From positions 30,869-94,868 of the forward strand of contig NZ_JMLW01000010.1 of NCBI RefSeq assembly GCF_000686905.1: a stretch of 64,000 nucleotides of DNA, given 5' to 3'. The notes under the pieces are model-generated. The model saw only the letters and a program-made list of their open reading frames with translations, did no database searches and was not told the origin of the DNA. Origin of the DNA: Marinospirillum insulare DSM 21763. GTDB lineage: Bacteria > Pseudomonadota > Gammaproteobacteria > Pseudomonadales > Halomonadaceae. Shown in pieces: positions 35,582 through 44,479 of the stretch; position 1 is the first letter of the stretch; every line of letters starts with the position of its first letter. The position numbers and the translations under genes are program-made.

Positions 35582-36228
35582 AACTCTTCGCCTAATGAGA
35601 GTTTTTTGAGGTTTGGAAGGGCTTCCAGTGCATGGTGACTAGTTAAGATAACCGCTCCACCTGCTTGACTATGGGCTATTAACAGGTTTTCTATTGCAGC
35701 CACTGCATTTTTATCTAGGGCGGTAAAAGGTTCATCTAGCAACCAAACTAAGCGCTGTGTAAAAGTAAGTCTTGCTAAGGCGGCACGGCGTTTTTGACCT
35801 GCAGATAGCTGGTGGCAAGGATGATCTTCATAACCAGCCAAACCGACTTGCCACAAGGCCTGCTCTAGTAGAGTCTCATCATGAATGCCTTCTAAGGCCG
35901 CAAACCACGTCAGGTTTTCTAGGGGGGATAGCTCGGCTTTAATACCAGCAAGATGCCCAATGAATAAGATAGACTGATAAAAATATTCTCGGCAGGCATC
36001 AATGTTTTGACCTTGCCAAAGTATTTCACCTTCGCTAAAAGGTAGTAGCCCTGCAAGCAAGCGCATTAAGCTAGTTTTACCTGCACCATTAGGCCCTTCT
36101 AGCTGTAACAGTTCACCTGCATATAGATTAAAGCTTAAATCATTAAAAAGCCGTCGCTCATCTCGCTCACAAGCAAGCTTATGAGCAGTTAACAAAGCAG
36201 CAGTGCTTTTAGCTGGCGTTTTAATCAA
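35578..36228 (-). CDS. ccmA: Heme exporter ATP-binding protein CcmA
   Basis: The ATPase of CcmABCD, using ATP to release holo-CcmE. Walker A (GPNGAGKTSLMRLLAG), ABC signature (LSAGQKRRAALARL) and Walker B (LVWLLDEPFTALD) are all present. Length 216 aa is usual. It is the first gene of the ccmABCDEFGHI operon; the operon promoter should lie in the 112-bp gap to the divergent FliK-like gene. Confidence 0.96.
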   Translation of the reverse strand: MIKTPAKSTAALLTAHKLACERDERRLFNDLSFNLYAGELLQLEGPNGAGKTSLMRLLAGLLPFSEGEILWQGQNIDACREYFYQSILFIGHLAGIKAELSPLENLTWFAALEGIHDETLLEQALWQVGLAGYEDHPCHQLSAGQKRRAALARLTFTQRLVWLLDEPFTALDKNAVAAIENLLIAHSQAGGAVILTSHHALEALPNLKKLSLGEEL

Positions 36229-36340
36229 AGCAGGAGAACCTTACAAAAATGCGGTATAAATAGGGCGTACACTTTACTATGATCCAGCTTAAACCGCTAC
36301 CCAGCCCCAGATAGCACTGACTGTTTCAGGAGACAATTTT

Positions 36341-38017
36341 ATGCAAGGATTACCGCAAACACCTCCCGCTTCAAATGAGACAAGTGGTTTAGTGAGAGCT
36401 GGTAGCACTACAACGCTAGCCACTGAAGGGCGACCACTTTTATCTCCTGGTCAAACTACAACTGGGCAGGTGGTTACAAGTGAGCCTTTACAACAAGGGC
36501 AAGGGCACCGTGTTCAGGTGCAACTAAGTAATGGCCAGCAAATTAATCTTATATCAGATAAACCCTTCCCTGAAGGTCAGCAACTTCAACTGACAGGTCG
36601 GGCTGAAGGTCAGGTTGAAGTTAGGGTCTTGTCTCAGGCTGCTATTCAACAATTAGCGACTAGCCTTATAAGCCAAATGCCAGCCATTAAAGTGCAGTTG
36701 GCAACTGGGCAAACCCTTCCTTTACAACCTGGACAAGCTAGCAGAGCAGAAGTTATAGCCAGCCAACCTAATAGCGGCCAAGGTTACACCCTAAGACTAG
36801 AGCTCAGTTCTGGGCAGCAGGTTAGCCTAGTTTCAGAACGCCCCTTGCCTGTTGCTAGCCAAGTTCACCTTAATGCTAACACCCAAGGCGGCCTTGAAGT
36901 ACGTGCGCTTAACCGGGAGGTTTTACAATTACTTGATCAGTTAAAGGCCCCTTTAACCACTGCTTTGCCTAGTTCTGCTAGTAGGGCGGCGGCAGCGACT
37001 CCATCTAGCCTAGAATCTTTGCTTGCCAGTGCCAGCGCCCAGCTTCGTCATGCTTTACCCAGACAAGCACCACTAGGGCAAGTAATGCAACAGCTTACCC
37101 AGCTAGTTAAACAGCTCCCTGCTAGCGGCTCACCTCAAACACCTAGTGCAACTCGAACGGCTCAACCACCCATTCAGACACAGGTCAGCAATCCAACAAC
37201 CAATTTAGCTAGCACTCAAGCTACTAACGTTAGCTCTACCCAGTCTGCAGCCAAACCTGCTAGTAGCTTGTTAGCCAATTTAAACAATAAGCTAACAGCG
37301 GCACTTAATTTAGTGCCACAAGGCAACCAAACACCTTCAGCTAGTAGCTTGCAGCAATTTATTCCCTTTAGTGGTTTGTTGCTTGAGGCCAACCTACTAA
37401 GAGGTGTTCAAACTAATCCGGCAGGTGGAGATTTGAAACTTTTATTGCAGCAAGCTAGTAGCTTACTGCGTGAAGGTTTGGCTAATCCAAACAATTCACA
37501 GCCGCGTCAGCAGCAATTACAACAGCTAGCACAACAGGTACAAAGTGCAGAGTCGCGTATTCAGGTAATGCAGCAAACCAGCTTGCAGGCAACCCAAGCA
37601 ACTCATGAACGTGGGCAGCCAGCACAAATTGTACAAATGGACTTACCCTACTCAGTTAGGGGTGAGTGGTTTCAGGCTCAGCTAGAGATTCGTCGCTGGA
37701 TAGAAGAAAAAGATGCAGAGGCAGCCATAGAAGAAGCTGAAAGAAGAACCCGCAGCTGGGAAGTTAACTTAAGTTTTACTTTAAAAAACTGGGGTAAAAT
37801 TCATACTTTGTTGCGCCTAAAAGATGAACAATTAAAGGCCGATATTTGGGTAGAGGTTAAGGAGTCTTATCTGCCAATTAAAAAGCAAGCAGAAGTATTA
37901 GCTGCACGTTTAAGGCGCATAGGTGCAGATGTAGAAGAGGTCACTTGCCATTTAGGTGAACCACCGCCAGTGATAAAAAAGGCGGGTCATCAACACATTA
38001 TTGATACACGGATTTAG
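36341..38017 (+). CDS. FliK-like hook-length-control family protein
   Basis: 558 residues. The N-terminal half holds two related ~75-residue modules: GQTTTGQVVTSEPLQQGQGHRV to QLQLTGRAEGQVEVRVL, and GQASRAEVIASQPNSGQGYTL to QVHLNANTQGGLEVRAL (split for brevity), each with a GQQ(I/V)-L-S-(D/E)-(R/K)P core. A Gln/Ala/Ser-rich linker follows, then a C-terminal Flg_hook-like domain (about 430-545: WEVNLSFTLKNWGKIHTLLRL). A separate canonical fliK lies in the main cluster, so this is a second member. AGGAG lies about 9 nt before the ATG. It is followed immediately by a gene for an FlhB C-terminal-like domain, which suggests an export-switch partnership (inference). Confidence 0.8.
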   Translation: MQGLPQTPPASNETSGLVRAGSTTTLATEGRPLLSPGQTTTGQVVTSEPLQQGQGHRVQVQLSNGQQINLISDKPFPEGQQLQLTGRAEGQVEVRVLSQAAIQQLATSLISQMPAIKVQLATGQTLPLQPGQASRAEVIASQPNSGQGYTLRLELSSGQQVSLVSERPLPVASQVHLNANTQGGLEVRALNREVLQLLDQLKAPLTTALPSSASRAAAATPSSLESLLASASAQLRHALPRQAPLGQVMQQLTQLVKQLPASGSPQTPSATRTAQPPIQTQVSNPTTNLASTQATNVSSTQSAAKPASSLLANLNNKLTAALNLVPQGNQTPSASSLQQFIPFSGLLLEANLLRGVQTNPAGGDLKLLLQQASSLLREGLANPNNSQPRQQQLQQLAQQVQSAESRIQVMQQTSLQATQATHERGQPAQIVQMDLPYSVRGEWFQAQLEIRRWIEEKDAEAAIEEAERRTRSWEVNLSFTLKNWGKIHTLLRLKDEQLKADIWVEVKESYLPIKKQAEVLAARLRRIGADVEEVTCHLGEPPPVIKKAGHQHIIDTRI

Positions 38018-38018
38018 T

Positions 38019-38312
38019 ATGCGACTCGATAGAAAAAATTTTAAACGCCCAAAAACTGCTGTAGCACTACAATATGATGGCTTAGGCGCACCGCGCCTTA
38101 CAGCTAAGGGTAATGCTGAAACAGCAAAAAGAATTATGGCGATTGCTGCAGAGCATAATATTCCAATTCATGAAGACCCTGAATTAACGGCTGCCTTGGC
38201 GCACTTAGATTTAGGCGATGAAATACCCGAACTGCTTTACTTAGCAATTGCAGAAGTTTTATCTTTTGTATATGACTTAGACACTTTACGCAGTAAAACT
38301 AGCGGAAAATAA
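38019..38312 (+). CDS. FlhB C-terminal-domain-like protein (FlhX/EscU type)
   Basis: 97 residues resembling the cytoplasmic post-cleavage domain of FlhB. TAVALQYDG, LTAKGNAETAKRIMAIAAEHNIPI and GDEIPELLYLAIAEVLSFVY align with the FlhB end in this same window (YAVALKYDE, LAKGSDHLAAKI, GEEIPQALYKAVAQVLAYVF). The membrane part is missing and the self-cleavage NPTH motif is replaced by RPKT. The true ATG (38019) begins 1 bp after the stop of the FliK-like gene. Such proteins can partly substitute for FlhB-CC in other bacteria; here the role is inference. Confidence 0.82.
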   Translation: MRLDRKNFKRPKTAVALQYDGLGAPRLTAKGNAETAKRIMAIAAEHNIPIHEDPELTAALAHLDLGDEIPELLYLAIAEVLSFVYDLDTLRSKTSGK

Positions 38313-38313
38313 A

Positions 38314-38766
38314 CTAGTTAATAGCGTAACGCTCTTCTTGAGGGGGGTGTTCTTTTTGGGTTTTTAGCTCTGAGTGAACTAAAGTGATTAACTCTGCTTC
38401 TACTCGTGCAAGGCCACAGTTGTTAATTAAGTCTTCTGCAGAAGCGCCCATTTCAACCAAGCGTACTGCGTAAGCATAAGGAAGGCTGCCCGGGTCTCGC
38501 TGTTCAAACTCCATTTGCCTTTCCATGGTTGAGTTAAGCCGTTTTTCAACTTCAACTAAGCGCTGTCCCACACCTATAGCACCACTTCCCATAGCATGGG
38601 TTTCATTACGCAAGGCTTTAACTAGCAAATGCGTTTCTTGGCGAGCTTCAACCAACCCGCGCTTTAACTTTCGTAAGTGTGAATAGCAAATAAGCGCCAA
38701 GGCAAAACCTAGAGTGGCCAATAAGAGGGCTACTAGCTCAAACCAACCAATCGTAGGTAATTGCAT
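38314..38766 (-). CDS. DUF2802 membrane-anchored protein
   Basis: 150 residues. One N-terminal membrane helix (WFELVALLLATLGFALALI) is followed by a coiled-coil stretch (about 30-90) and a C-terminal helix-turn-helix-like part (AVRLVEMGASAEDLINNCGL, ARVEAELITLVH). This matches the DUF2802 protein that follows cheW in Pseudomonas. Function is unknown. It shares 1 bp with the end of cheW and is the last gene of the chemotaxis cluster. Confidence 0.85.
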   Translation of the reverse strand: MQLPTIGWFELVALLLATLGFALALICYSHLRKLKRGLVEARQETHLLVKALRNETHAMGSGAIGVGQRLVEVEKRLNSTMERQMEFEQRDPGSLPYAYAVRLVEMGASAEDLINNCGLARVEAELITLVHSELKTQKEHPPQEERYAIN

Positions 38767-39254
38767 TAAATTGCAGCCAGCTCAGACCACTCTTCTTCTG
38801 ACATTAGCTTGTCAAGTTCCACCAAGATGAGCAGTTCATTGTTTTTGTTACAAACGCCTTGAATAAACTTAGCGCTTTCTTCATTACCGACGTTAGGTGC
38901 AGTTTCAATTTCTGATTGCTTAAGGTAAACCACCTCAGCAACTGAATCGACCATAATGCCTACAACTTGCTGGTCTGCTTCAATAATCATAATACGTGTT
39001 GAGTCGCTAACTTCACTAGGCATTAAACCAAAGCGCTGGCGAGTGTCTATAACGGTGACTACGTTACCGCGCAGGTTGATAATGCCTAGCACGTACTCTG
39101 GTGCTCCAGGCACTGGGGCAATTTCTGAATAACGTAGAACCTCTTGCACCATCATAACGTTAATGCCGTAGGTTTCTTCTGCTAGGCGAAAGGTCACGTA
39201 TTGAAGTACTAAATCAGAGGCGCTTTCAGCCTGGAATTTTTGTGGGCTAGACAT
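38766..39254 (-). CDS. cheW: Chemotaxis coupling protein CheW
   Basis: Couples chemoreceptors to CheA in the polar signalling array. The single CheW domain is clear: YVTFRLAEETYGINVMMVQEVLRY, PGAPEYVLGIINLRGNVVTVIDTR, and ELLILVELDKLM. Length 162 aa is usual. AAGGA lies about 9 nt before the ATG. A 113-bp gap separates it from parP, so it may have extra transcription of its own. Confidence 0.95.
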   Translation of the reverse strand: MSSPQKFQAESASDLVLQYVTFRLAEETYGINVMMVQEVLRYSEIAPVPGAPEYVLGIINLRGNVVTVIDTRQRFGLMPSEVSDSTRIMIIEADQQVVGIMVDSVAEVVYLKQSEIETAPNVGNEESAKFIQGVCNKNNELLILVELDKLMSEEEWSELAAI

Positions 39255-39367
39255 GGCTCAATCCTTTAGTTCATATTGGGGGGAACACCCATTAATGTTA
39301 ATGCTAATACACCTAGGGCATTAAAAATAGTACCTAGGCAATAAACTCTTAATCCAAATAAACCTTA

Positions 39368-40339
39368 TTAGTCATCTAAATTGTTCAGTGCAGTTAAATT
39401 GGCTGGCTCTAAATGACCATGACCTTCTTTTAGTAGTCGATCGAAAGCTGCTACATCAATTAACGCACACATATGCTCTATAACCGTTCCAGCTAACCAA
39501 GGGCGCTTACCTAAGGTTGTGCGCCAGCGCACCTGTTCTGGTTCTAAGCTAATAGAACGATCGACTTCGTTACAAGCTAAGCCCCAGGTACTATTGTGGA
39601 TACGAATAATAAGCTGGTAGGGGTCTTGATTTTTTTCTATTAACGCAGGTGGAAGCACCCATTGGGCGGTATCAACCATAGAAACATTCATATTGTTGTT
39701 TCTTAACATACCTAAAAACCAACTAGGCTGACCAAAAAGTGGTGTAGGCTCTTTGTCAATTTTAATAATACCACCTAACTCAACCAGTGGAACTGCTAGA
39801 GTTAAACCTTTAACTTTAAATAGCAGGCATTCAAAACGCTCTTGCGCCCAAACAGGACGACCATCTTTCCAACCAGGCGGTGAAGGAGGCTGACCTGCTG
39901 CGGGTGTTTCTGCTGCTACCGGCGTTGCTGCTGGCACTTCCTGCTGAGGCTCTATTTCTACTTGAGGTTCTTCTTGCTTAGGTTCTTCTACTGGCTGAGT
40001 AACTTCTTGTGATGTTTCAATCTCTTGAATAAAATCAGCTAGAGTTTCGACTGCTGGCTCAGGCTCAGCTTCAGGTAGCTTTAGATTGGGTAAAATAACT
40101 TGCGATTGAGTTAAAGGCTCATCTAGTTGAACTGGTTTAGCCAGCTCTTCTGCTAAGGTTTTAGGTGCTTGCTGTAAACCAAGCATAGACTCACTCAGCT
40201 GTCTTGCCTGTAATGACTCTTCTTTTTGTACGCTTTGTGCTGCAGGCGCTTCTTCTGGGCTTTCATCAGCCATATCATCATGCAGCAGTGCTTCTAAGTA
40301 TTCTTCAATTGCTTGCTGAGGGGTATCTTGCCAACTCAT
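39368..40339 (-). CDS. parP: ParP-like CheW-domain protein for array positioning
   Basis: 323 residues: an acidic, Pro/Glu/Gln-rich linker (about 20-155) and a C-terminal CheW-like domain (about 165-310; FECLLFKVKGLTLAVPLVELGGI, LRNNNMNVSMVDTAQWVLP). In Vibrio and Pseudomonas ParP binds CheA and ParC and keeps chemotaxis arrays at the cell pole (family knowledge). The place between parC and cheW supports the call. Its start overlaps the parC stop. Confidence 0.85.
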   Translation of the reverse strand: MSWQDTPQQAIEEYLEALLHDDMADESPEEAPAAQSVQKEESLQARQLSESMLGLQQAPKTLAEELAKPVQLDEPLTQSQVILPNLKLPEAEPEPAVETLADFIQEIETSQEVTQPVEEPKQEEPQVEIEPQQEVPAATPVAAETPAAGQPPSPPGWKDGRPVWAQERFECLLFKVKGLTLAVPLVELGGIIKIDKEPTPLFGQPSWFLGMLRNNNMNVSMVDTAQWVLPPALIEKNQDPYQLIIRIHNSTWGLACNEVDRSISLEPEQVRWRTTLGKRPWLAGTVIEHMCALIDVAAFDRLLKEGHGHLEPANLTALNNLDD

Positions 40340-41148
40340 TAGCTACCCTCCTTACCAATAACGCCTTGCTTACGCAGCTCTGCTTCTTTTTCTTGCAGAA
40401 ACTTTAAAAGTACAGTGTAGGCATGCACACCACGACTATTAGGGTCAAGCATTGATGCTGGCATACCTACAACACTGGCATCACGAAACTTGGTATCTAC
40501 CGGAACCATAGAATGCCAAATAACATCACCATAGGTATTACGCAATAAACGAAGACTTTGTATTGAAGCTTGTGTACGGCGATCATAAAGTGTTGGCACT
40601 ACTGTGTAGGGTAAGCCTTGCTTGCGTGCTTTGTTAATCATATTCAAGGTGCGCATCATGCGCTCTAAACCTTTAATAGCTAAGAACTCTGTTTGCACAG
40701 GGATAATTAGCTGTTCGCAAGCGGCTAGGGCATTAATCATTAGCAAGCCCAACACGGGTGGACTATCAATTAATACATAGTCAAAACGGTTCCATAGCTG
40801 AGCCAAAGACTTGGCTACCACCAAACCCATGCCACCCTTTCCGCTCATTTGCCTTTCAAGGGTTGCTAGAGCAGTGGATGCAGCAATAATTTTCATGCGG
40901 TCGTGGCCGGTATCTAACAACAAGCTAGCCGGCAACGACTCAGGAATTTGCTTGTGTTGAAAAAGGTCATAAACACTTTTTTCGACACTGTCTGGATCAT
41001 ACTTAAAGTAACTGGTTAAAGAACCGTGGGGATCTAAATCGAGCAGTAAAACCTGATGACCACGGTCTGCAAGAATGCCGCCGAGCGTCACTGCTGTTGT
41101 TGTTTTGCCAACACCACCTTTTTGATTAGCGACTGCCCAGACATGCAT
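40339..41148 (-). CDS. parC: ParC, ParA-type ATPase for polar chemotaxis arrays
   Basis: A MinD/ParA-family ATPase that brings chemotaxis arrays to the pole. The deviant Walker A (NQKGGVGKTTT), DLDPHGSLTSYF and LIDSPPVLG are seen. The opening MHVWAVANQKGG and the cheB-parC-parP-cheW order distinguish it from the flagellar number regulator FleN/FlhG, which has a different N-terminus and normally sits after flhF. Length 269 aa. Confidence 0.88.
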   Translation of the reverse strand: MHVWAVANQKGGVGKTTTAVTLGGILADRGHQVLLLDLDPHGSLTSYFKYDPDSVEKSVYDLFQHKQIPESLPASLLLDTGHDRMKIIAASTALATLERQMSGKGGMGLVVAKSLAQLWNRFDYVLIDSPPVLGLLMINALAACEQLIIPVQTEFLAIKGLERMMRTLNMINKARKQGLPYTVVPTLYDRRTQASIQSLRLLRNTYGDVIWHSMVPVDTKFRDASVVGMPASMLDPNSRGVHAYTVLLKFLQEKEAELRKQGVIGKEGS

Positions 41149-41179
41149 ACCTAATTTAACTCCTGTTTATTACCTTTAG

Positions 41180-42358
41180 TTAGGTAACATCACTTATTAA
41201 CTTACTGGAAATATCCGCAAGGTTGATTATCTCATCGGCTAATCCAGCCTTAGCAATTGCCATAGGCATGCCGTAAATAACAGAGCTTACTTCATCTTGG
41301 GACCAGACAACAGAGCCGGTTTCTTTTAATATGCGAGCGCCTTCTTTACCGTCTGACCCCATACCCGTCAAGATTACACCAAGCACCTTTCCGGGGTAAA
41401 CCTTAGCAGCTGAGCCAAAAGTTACATCAACGCTAGGTTTATAGTTTAAACGCTCATCACCAGCAAACACTCTAACAGTGCCACCATTACGTCTATCAAC
41501 CATCATTTGCATGCCACCTGGCGCAAGCAAAGCTAAACCTGGCCTTAGCTGATCACCATCTTTTGCTTCTCTCACGCTGATTTTACATAGGCTATTCAGT
41601 CTTTCGGCAAAAGCACCCGTGAAAGTTGAAGGCATGTGTTGAATAAGAACAATGGGGGCAGGAAAGTTAGCTGGCAGTTGAGTTAGAACAGTTTGCAATG
41701 CCATAGGCCCACCAGTCGATGTGCCTATCGCCAATAATGAAAAGTGGCGTGGCTGGGGCTTAGGCTTAGGTGCAGGAGCAAGATTAGCCTTAGCTGTTGC
41801 ACGATCGAGTTGTAACTGTTGCTGGCTTTTTTTTGCGTTTTCTCTTCGAGCAGCTATACGTTCTGCAAGACTTAATCGTCCTTCCGAACTAGGTTTAGCT
41901 ATTGCGGATGGCTTGCTTATAGTTTGAGTTCTTGGAGCTTTTTTATTGGTTTGACCAACACCACTTTTGGCAACAGTTATAAGCCGCTCACACAACACCT
42001 TAGCCATTTTCTCTAGGTGGCGTGATATATCTTCAAAGTTTTTAGGTAGGTAGTCGACAGCACCAGCCTCTAAAGCATCTAAGGTTACTCTTGCACCCTC
42101 ATGAGTGAGTGAGGAAAACATGAGCACTGGCGTAGGTTGTTTAGCCATTATTTCACGAACAGCAGAAATACCGTCCATTACTGGCATTTCATAATCCATC
42201 GTGATGACATCGGGTTTTAAGGTTAGCGTCTTTTCGATTGCTTCGCGGCCGTTAGATGCAGTACCTATAGCCTTCAAACGCGGGTCTGTTTCTATAAGCT
42301 CACAAACCCTTCGTCTAAAAAAACCCGAATCATCAACCACCAGAACGGTGATTGGCAT
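41180..42358 (-). CDS. cheB: Chemotaxis protein-glutamate methylesterase CheB
   Basis: Removes methyl groups from chemoreceptors for adaptation, activated by CheA. The receiver domain (1-120) has the phosphoacceptor Asp in VITMDYEMPVMDG. After an Ala/Lys/Gln-rich linker (about 130-200), the methylesterase domain has the catalytic set: Ser in IGTSTGGP, His in IQHMPSTFT and Asp in GMGSDGKEGA. Length 392 aa is usual for the linker-extended form. Confidence 0.96.
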   Translation of the reverse strand: MPITVLVVDDSGFFRRRVCELIETDPRLKAIGTASNGREAIEKTLTLKPDVITMDYEMPVMDGISAVREIMAKQPTPVLMFSSLTHEGARVTLDALEAGAVDYLPKNFEDISRHLEKMAKVLCERLITVAKSGVGQTNKKAPRTQTISKPSAIAKPSSEGRLSLAERIAARRENAKKSQQQLQLDRATAKANLAPAPKPKPQPRHFSLLAIGTSTGGPMALQTVLTQLPANFPAPIVLIQHMPSTFTGAFAERLNSLCKISVREAKDGDQLRPGLALLAPGGMQMMVDRRNGGTVRVFAGDERLNYKPSVDVTFGSAAKVYPGKVLGVILTGMGSDGKEGARILKETGSVVWSQDEVSSVIYGMPMAIAKAGLADEIINLADISSKLISDVT

Positions 42359-42388
42359 TTTTATCTCCTGAACCTATTCATAACCAAA

Positions 42389-44467
42389 TCAGCGACGGCC
42401 TGTATAGTGATTTAACAAGCCAGGAATATCGAGTATTAAGGCAATTCGGCCATCACCCGTTATGGTTGCACCAGCTAAACCAGGTGTTCCATGCAACATA
42501 GTGCCCAGAGGCTTAATAACCACTTCCTCTTGACCTATTAAGTCATCAACAACAAAACCTACCTGCTGATTTCCTATAGCAACCACTACCACATGCGCAT
42601 CTTGCATTTCTTCTTTAGATATTTCGCGCTTAGCGGGATCTCTCACCAACCAGCGACGTAGATAAAAGAGTGGTAGGGTTCGGTCACGAATAATAATAAC
42701 TTCATGGCCATCTATTTTATTTGCACGTGAAACATCTAGTTGGAAAATTTCATCAACGTTAACTAGAGGTAAGGCAAAGGTTTGGTCTTGCAGCTTAATC
42801 ATTAGCGTTGGCATGATGGCAAGGGTTAAGGGCACCTTGATGATGATTTTACTGCCTTTGCCTAGCTCTGACCAAACGTTAAGCGTACCGTTGAGCTGTG
42901 AAATTTTTGTTTTCACAACATCCATACCTACACCACGTCCAGAAACATCGGATGCTTGTTCCTTAGTGGTAAGGCCTGCCGCAAAAATTAAATTAAATGC
43001 TTCTTGGTCGGTGAGCCTGTCTGCAGCATCTTGATCTAATTGACCTTTTTCTACTGCCTTACGCTTAAGAACTTCAGGATCCATACCAGCACCATCGTCT
43101 GCAATGGTTAAGAGTATGTGATCGCCTTCTTGCTCAGCCGACAAAATAACTTTACCCACCCGATCTTTGCCGTTTTTCTCACGCACATCTGGCATTTCAA
43201 TACCATGGTCAGCTGAGTTGCGAACCAAGTGAACCAGAGGATCGGCAAGCGCTTCGACCAAGTTTTTATCTAGATCAGTATCTTCACCAATCATTTCTAG
43301 AACCATTTCTTTTTTCATGGACCTAGACAAGTCACGTATGATGCGTGGGAAGCGCCCAAAGACCTTCTTAATGGGCTGCATGCGCGTTTTCATTACTGAG
43401 CTTTGCAAGTCTGCAGTAACAACATCTAAGTTGCCTACAGCTTTAGCTAGTTCAGCATCTGCACTATCGGAACCTAGGCGAACAAGGCGGTTACGAACTA
43501 AAACTAGCTCACCTACCATATTCATAATTTCATCAAGGCGCGAAGTATCAACACGAACAGTGGTGTCTGCAATAGGTTCTTTACGCGCTGGAGCTTTTGA
43601 TGCAACAGCAGGAGGCGCAGCTGGTTTAGCTGGGGGCTGAGGTGGCGCACTTGCTGCCTTAGGAGCAGCTTCAGGTTTAGCTTCTGACTTGGCTACACCT
43701 GGGCCTTTACCTTTACCATGCAACTGATCAAGCAGCGCATCAAACTCATCTTCTGTAATTTCATCACTCGATGCTGCAGGGGCAGCGGGTTTGTTAGCAG
43801 GTGCTACGCCGGGCCCTTTACCTTTACCATGCAGCTCATCTAGCAAAGCATCAAATTCATCTTCGGTTATATCATCACTGGCCGGTGCTGCTGTTTCTGT
43901 AGCTTTAGGGGCTGGTGACTCTTTTTCCATTGCCGCTCGATCTTCTGGGCTTAAAGCATTCAGTAAGCTTTCAAACTCAGTATCAGTAATATCACCACCA
44001 GCTTCTATAGTTTCACTAGATTCGGGAGATTGGTTAGCTGATGCTTCTTCTGTTGGCGAGCTAAGCGTTTCTTCACCTTCTGGCTGAGCATAGTAGGCAA
44101 GTGCGTCGATTAGAGCAGGGTCAGCGTCTTCTGGCATTTCGTCTGAGCGTACTGTCTCAAACATTTCATTAACAGCGTCTAGTGCACTTAGCACTGTATC
44201 CATTAATTCCGGGGTTACTTGACGTTGATTTTTTCTAAGCGTATCAAATACGTTTTCAGCATTATGACAACACTCAACAAGAGGGGTGATCTGTAAAAAC
44301 CCAGCACCACCCTTTACGGTATGGAACCCGCGGAATATAGCGTTAAGTAAGTCAGGGTCATTTGGAGACTGTTCCAAGTCCACCAACTGCTCTGAAAGTA
44401 GTTCCAGGATTTCACCAGCTTCTACAAGGAAATCCTGCAGAATATCCTGATCTGCGTCGAGACTCAT
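42389..44467 (-). CDS. cheA: Chemotaxis histidine kinase CheA
   Basis: Senses receptor state and phosphorylates CheY and CheB. The P1 domain has the phosphorylated His49 (FHTVKGGAGF). The linker holds three DIT-(D/E)-(D/T)-EF-(D/E)-(A/S)-LL motifs (about residues 156, 196 and 233), the last two as near-perfect duplicates ending LHGKGKGPGVA. Then come the dimerisation P3, P4 kinase domain (N box LVHLVRNSADHGIE, G boxes ADDGAGMD and SGRGVGMDVV) and the P5 CheW-like domain. Length 692 aa. The linker motifs may bind ParP; that is inference. Confidence 0.96.
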   Translation of the reverse strand: MSLDADQDILQDFLVEAGEILELLSEQLVDLEQSPNDPDLLNAIFRGFHTVKGGAGFLQITPLVECCHNAENVFDTLRKNQRQVTPELMDTVLSALDAVNEMFETVRSDEMPEDADPALIDALAYYAQPEGEETLSSPTEEASANQSPESSETIEAGGDITDTEFESLLNALSPEDRAAMEKESPAPKATETAAPASDDITEDEFDALLDELHGKGKGPGVAPANKPAAPAASSDEITEDEFDALLDQLHGKGKGPGVAKSEAKPEAAPKAASAPPQPPAKPAAPPAVASKAPARKEPIADTTVRVDTSRLDEIMNMVGELVLVRNRLVRLGSDSADAELAKAVGNLDVVTADLQSSVMKTRMQPIKKVFGRFPRIIRDLSRSMKKEMVLEMIGEDTDLDKNLVEALADPLVHLVRNSADHGIEMPDVREKNGKDRVGKVILSAEQEGDHILLTIADDGAGMDPEVLKRKAVEKGQLDQDAADRLTDQEAFNLIFAAGLTTKEQASDVSGRGVGMDVVKTKISQLNGTLNVWSELGKGSKIIIKVPLTLAIMPTLMIKLQDQTFALPLVNVDEIFQLDVSRANKIDGHEVIIIRDRTLPLFYLRRWLVRDPAKREISKEEMQDAHVVVVAIGNQQVGFVVDDLIGQEEVVIKPLGTMLHGTPGLAGATITGDGRIALILDIPGLLNHYTGRR
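43696..43879 (-). repeat. Duplicated linker module within cheA
   Basis: Two ~72-bp copies (43808-43879 and 43696-43767) encode the same ITEDEFDALLD-LHGKGKGPGV module, 112 bp apart. A third, shorter relative begins near 43998 (ITDTEFESLL). Confidence 0.85.
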
Positions 44468-44479
44468 CCATCGGCTCCT

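Noticed and set aside
36290..36320. TAAA...CAGATAG before the FliK-like gene as a sigma-28 promoter
   Set aside because: The -10 lacks GCCGATAA and no spacing fits the -35; unlike 21542-21591 it does not hold up.
40339..41148. The ParA-type gene as fleN/flhG
   Set aside because: Its N-terminus, DLDPHGSLTSYF motif and cheB-parC-parP-cheW context match ParC, not FleN.
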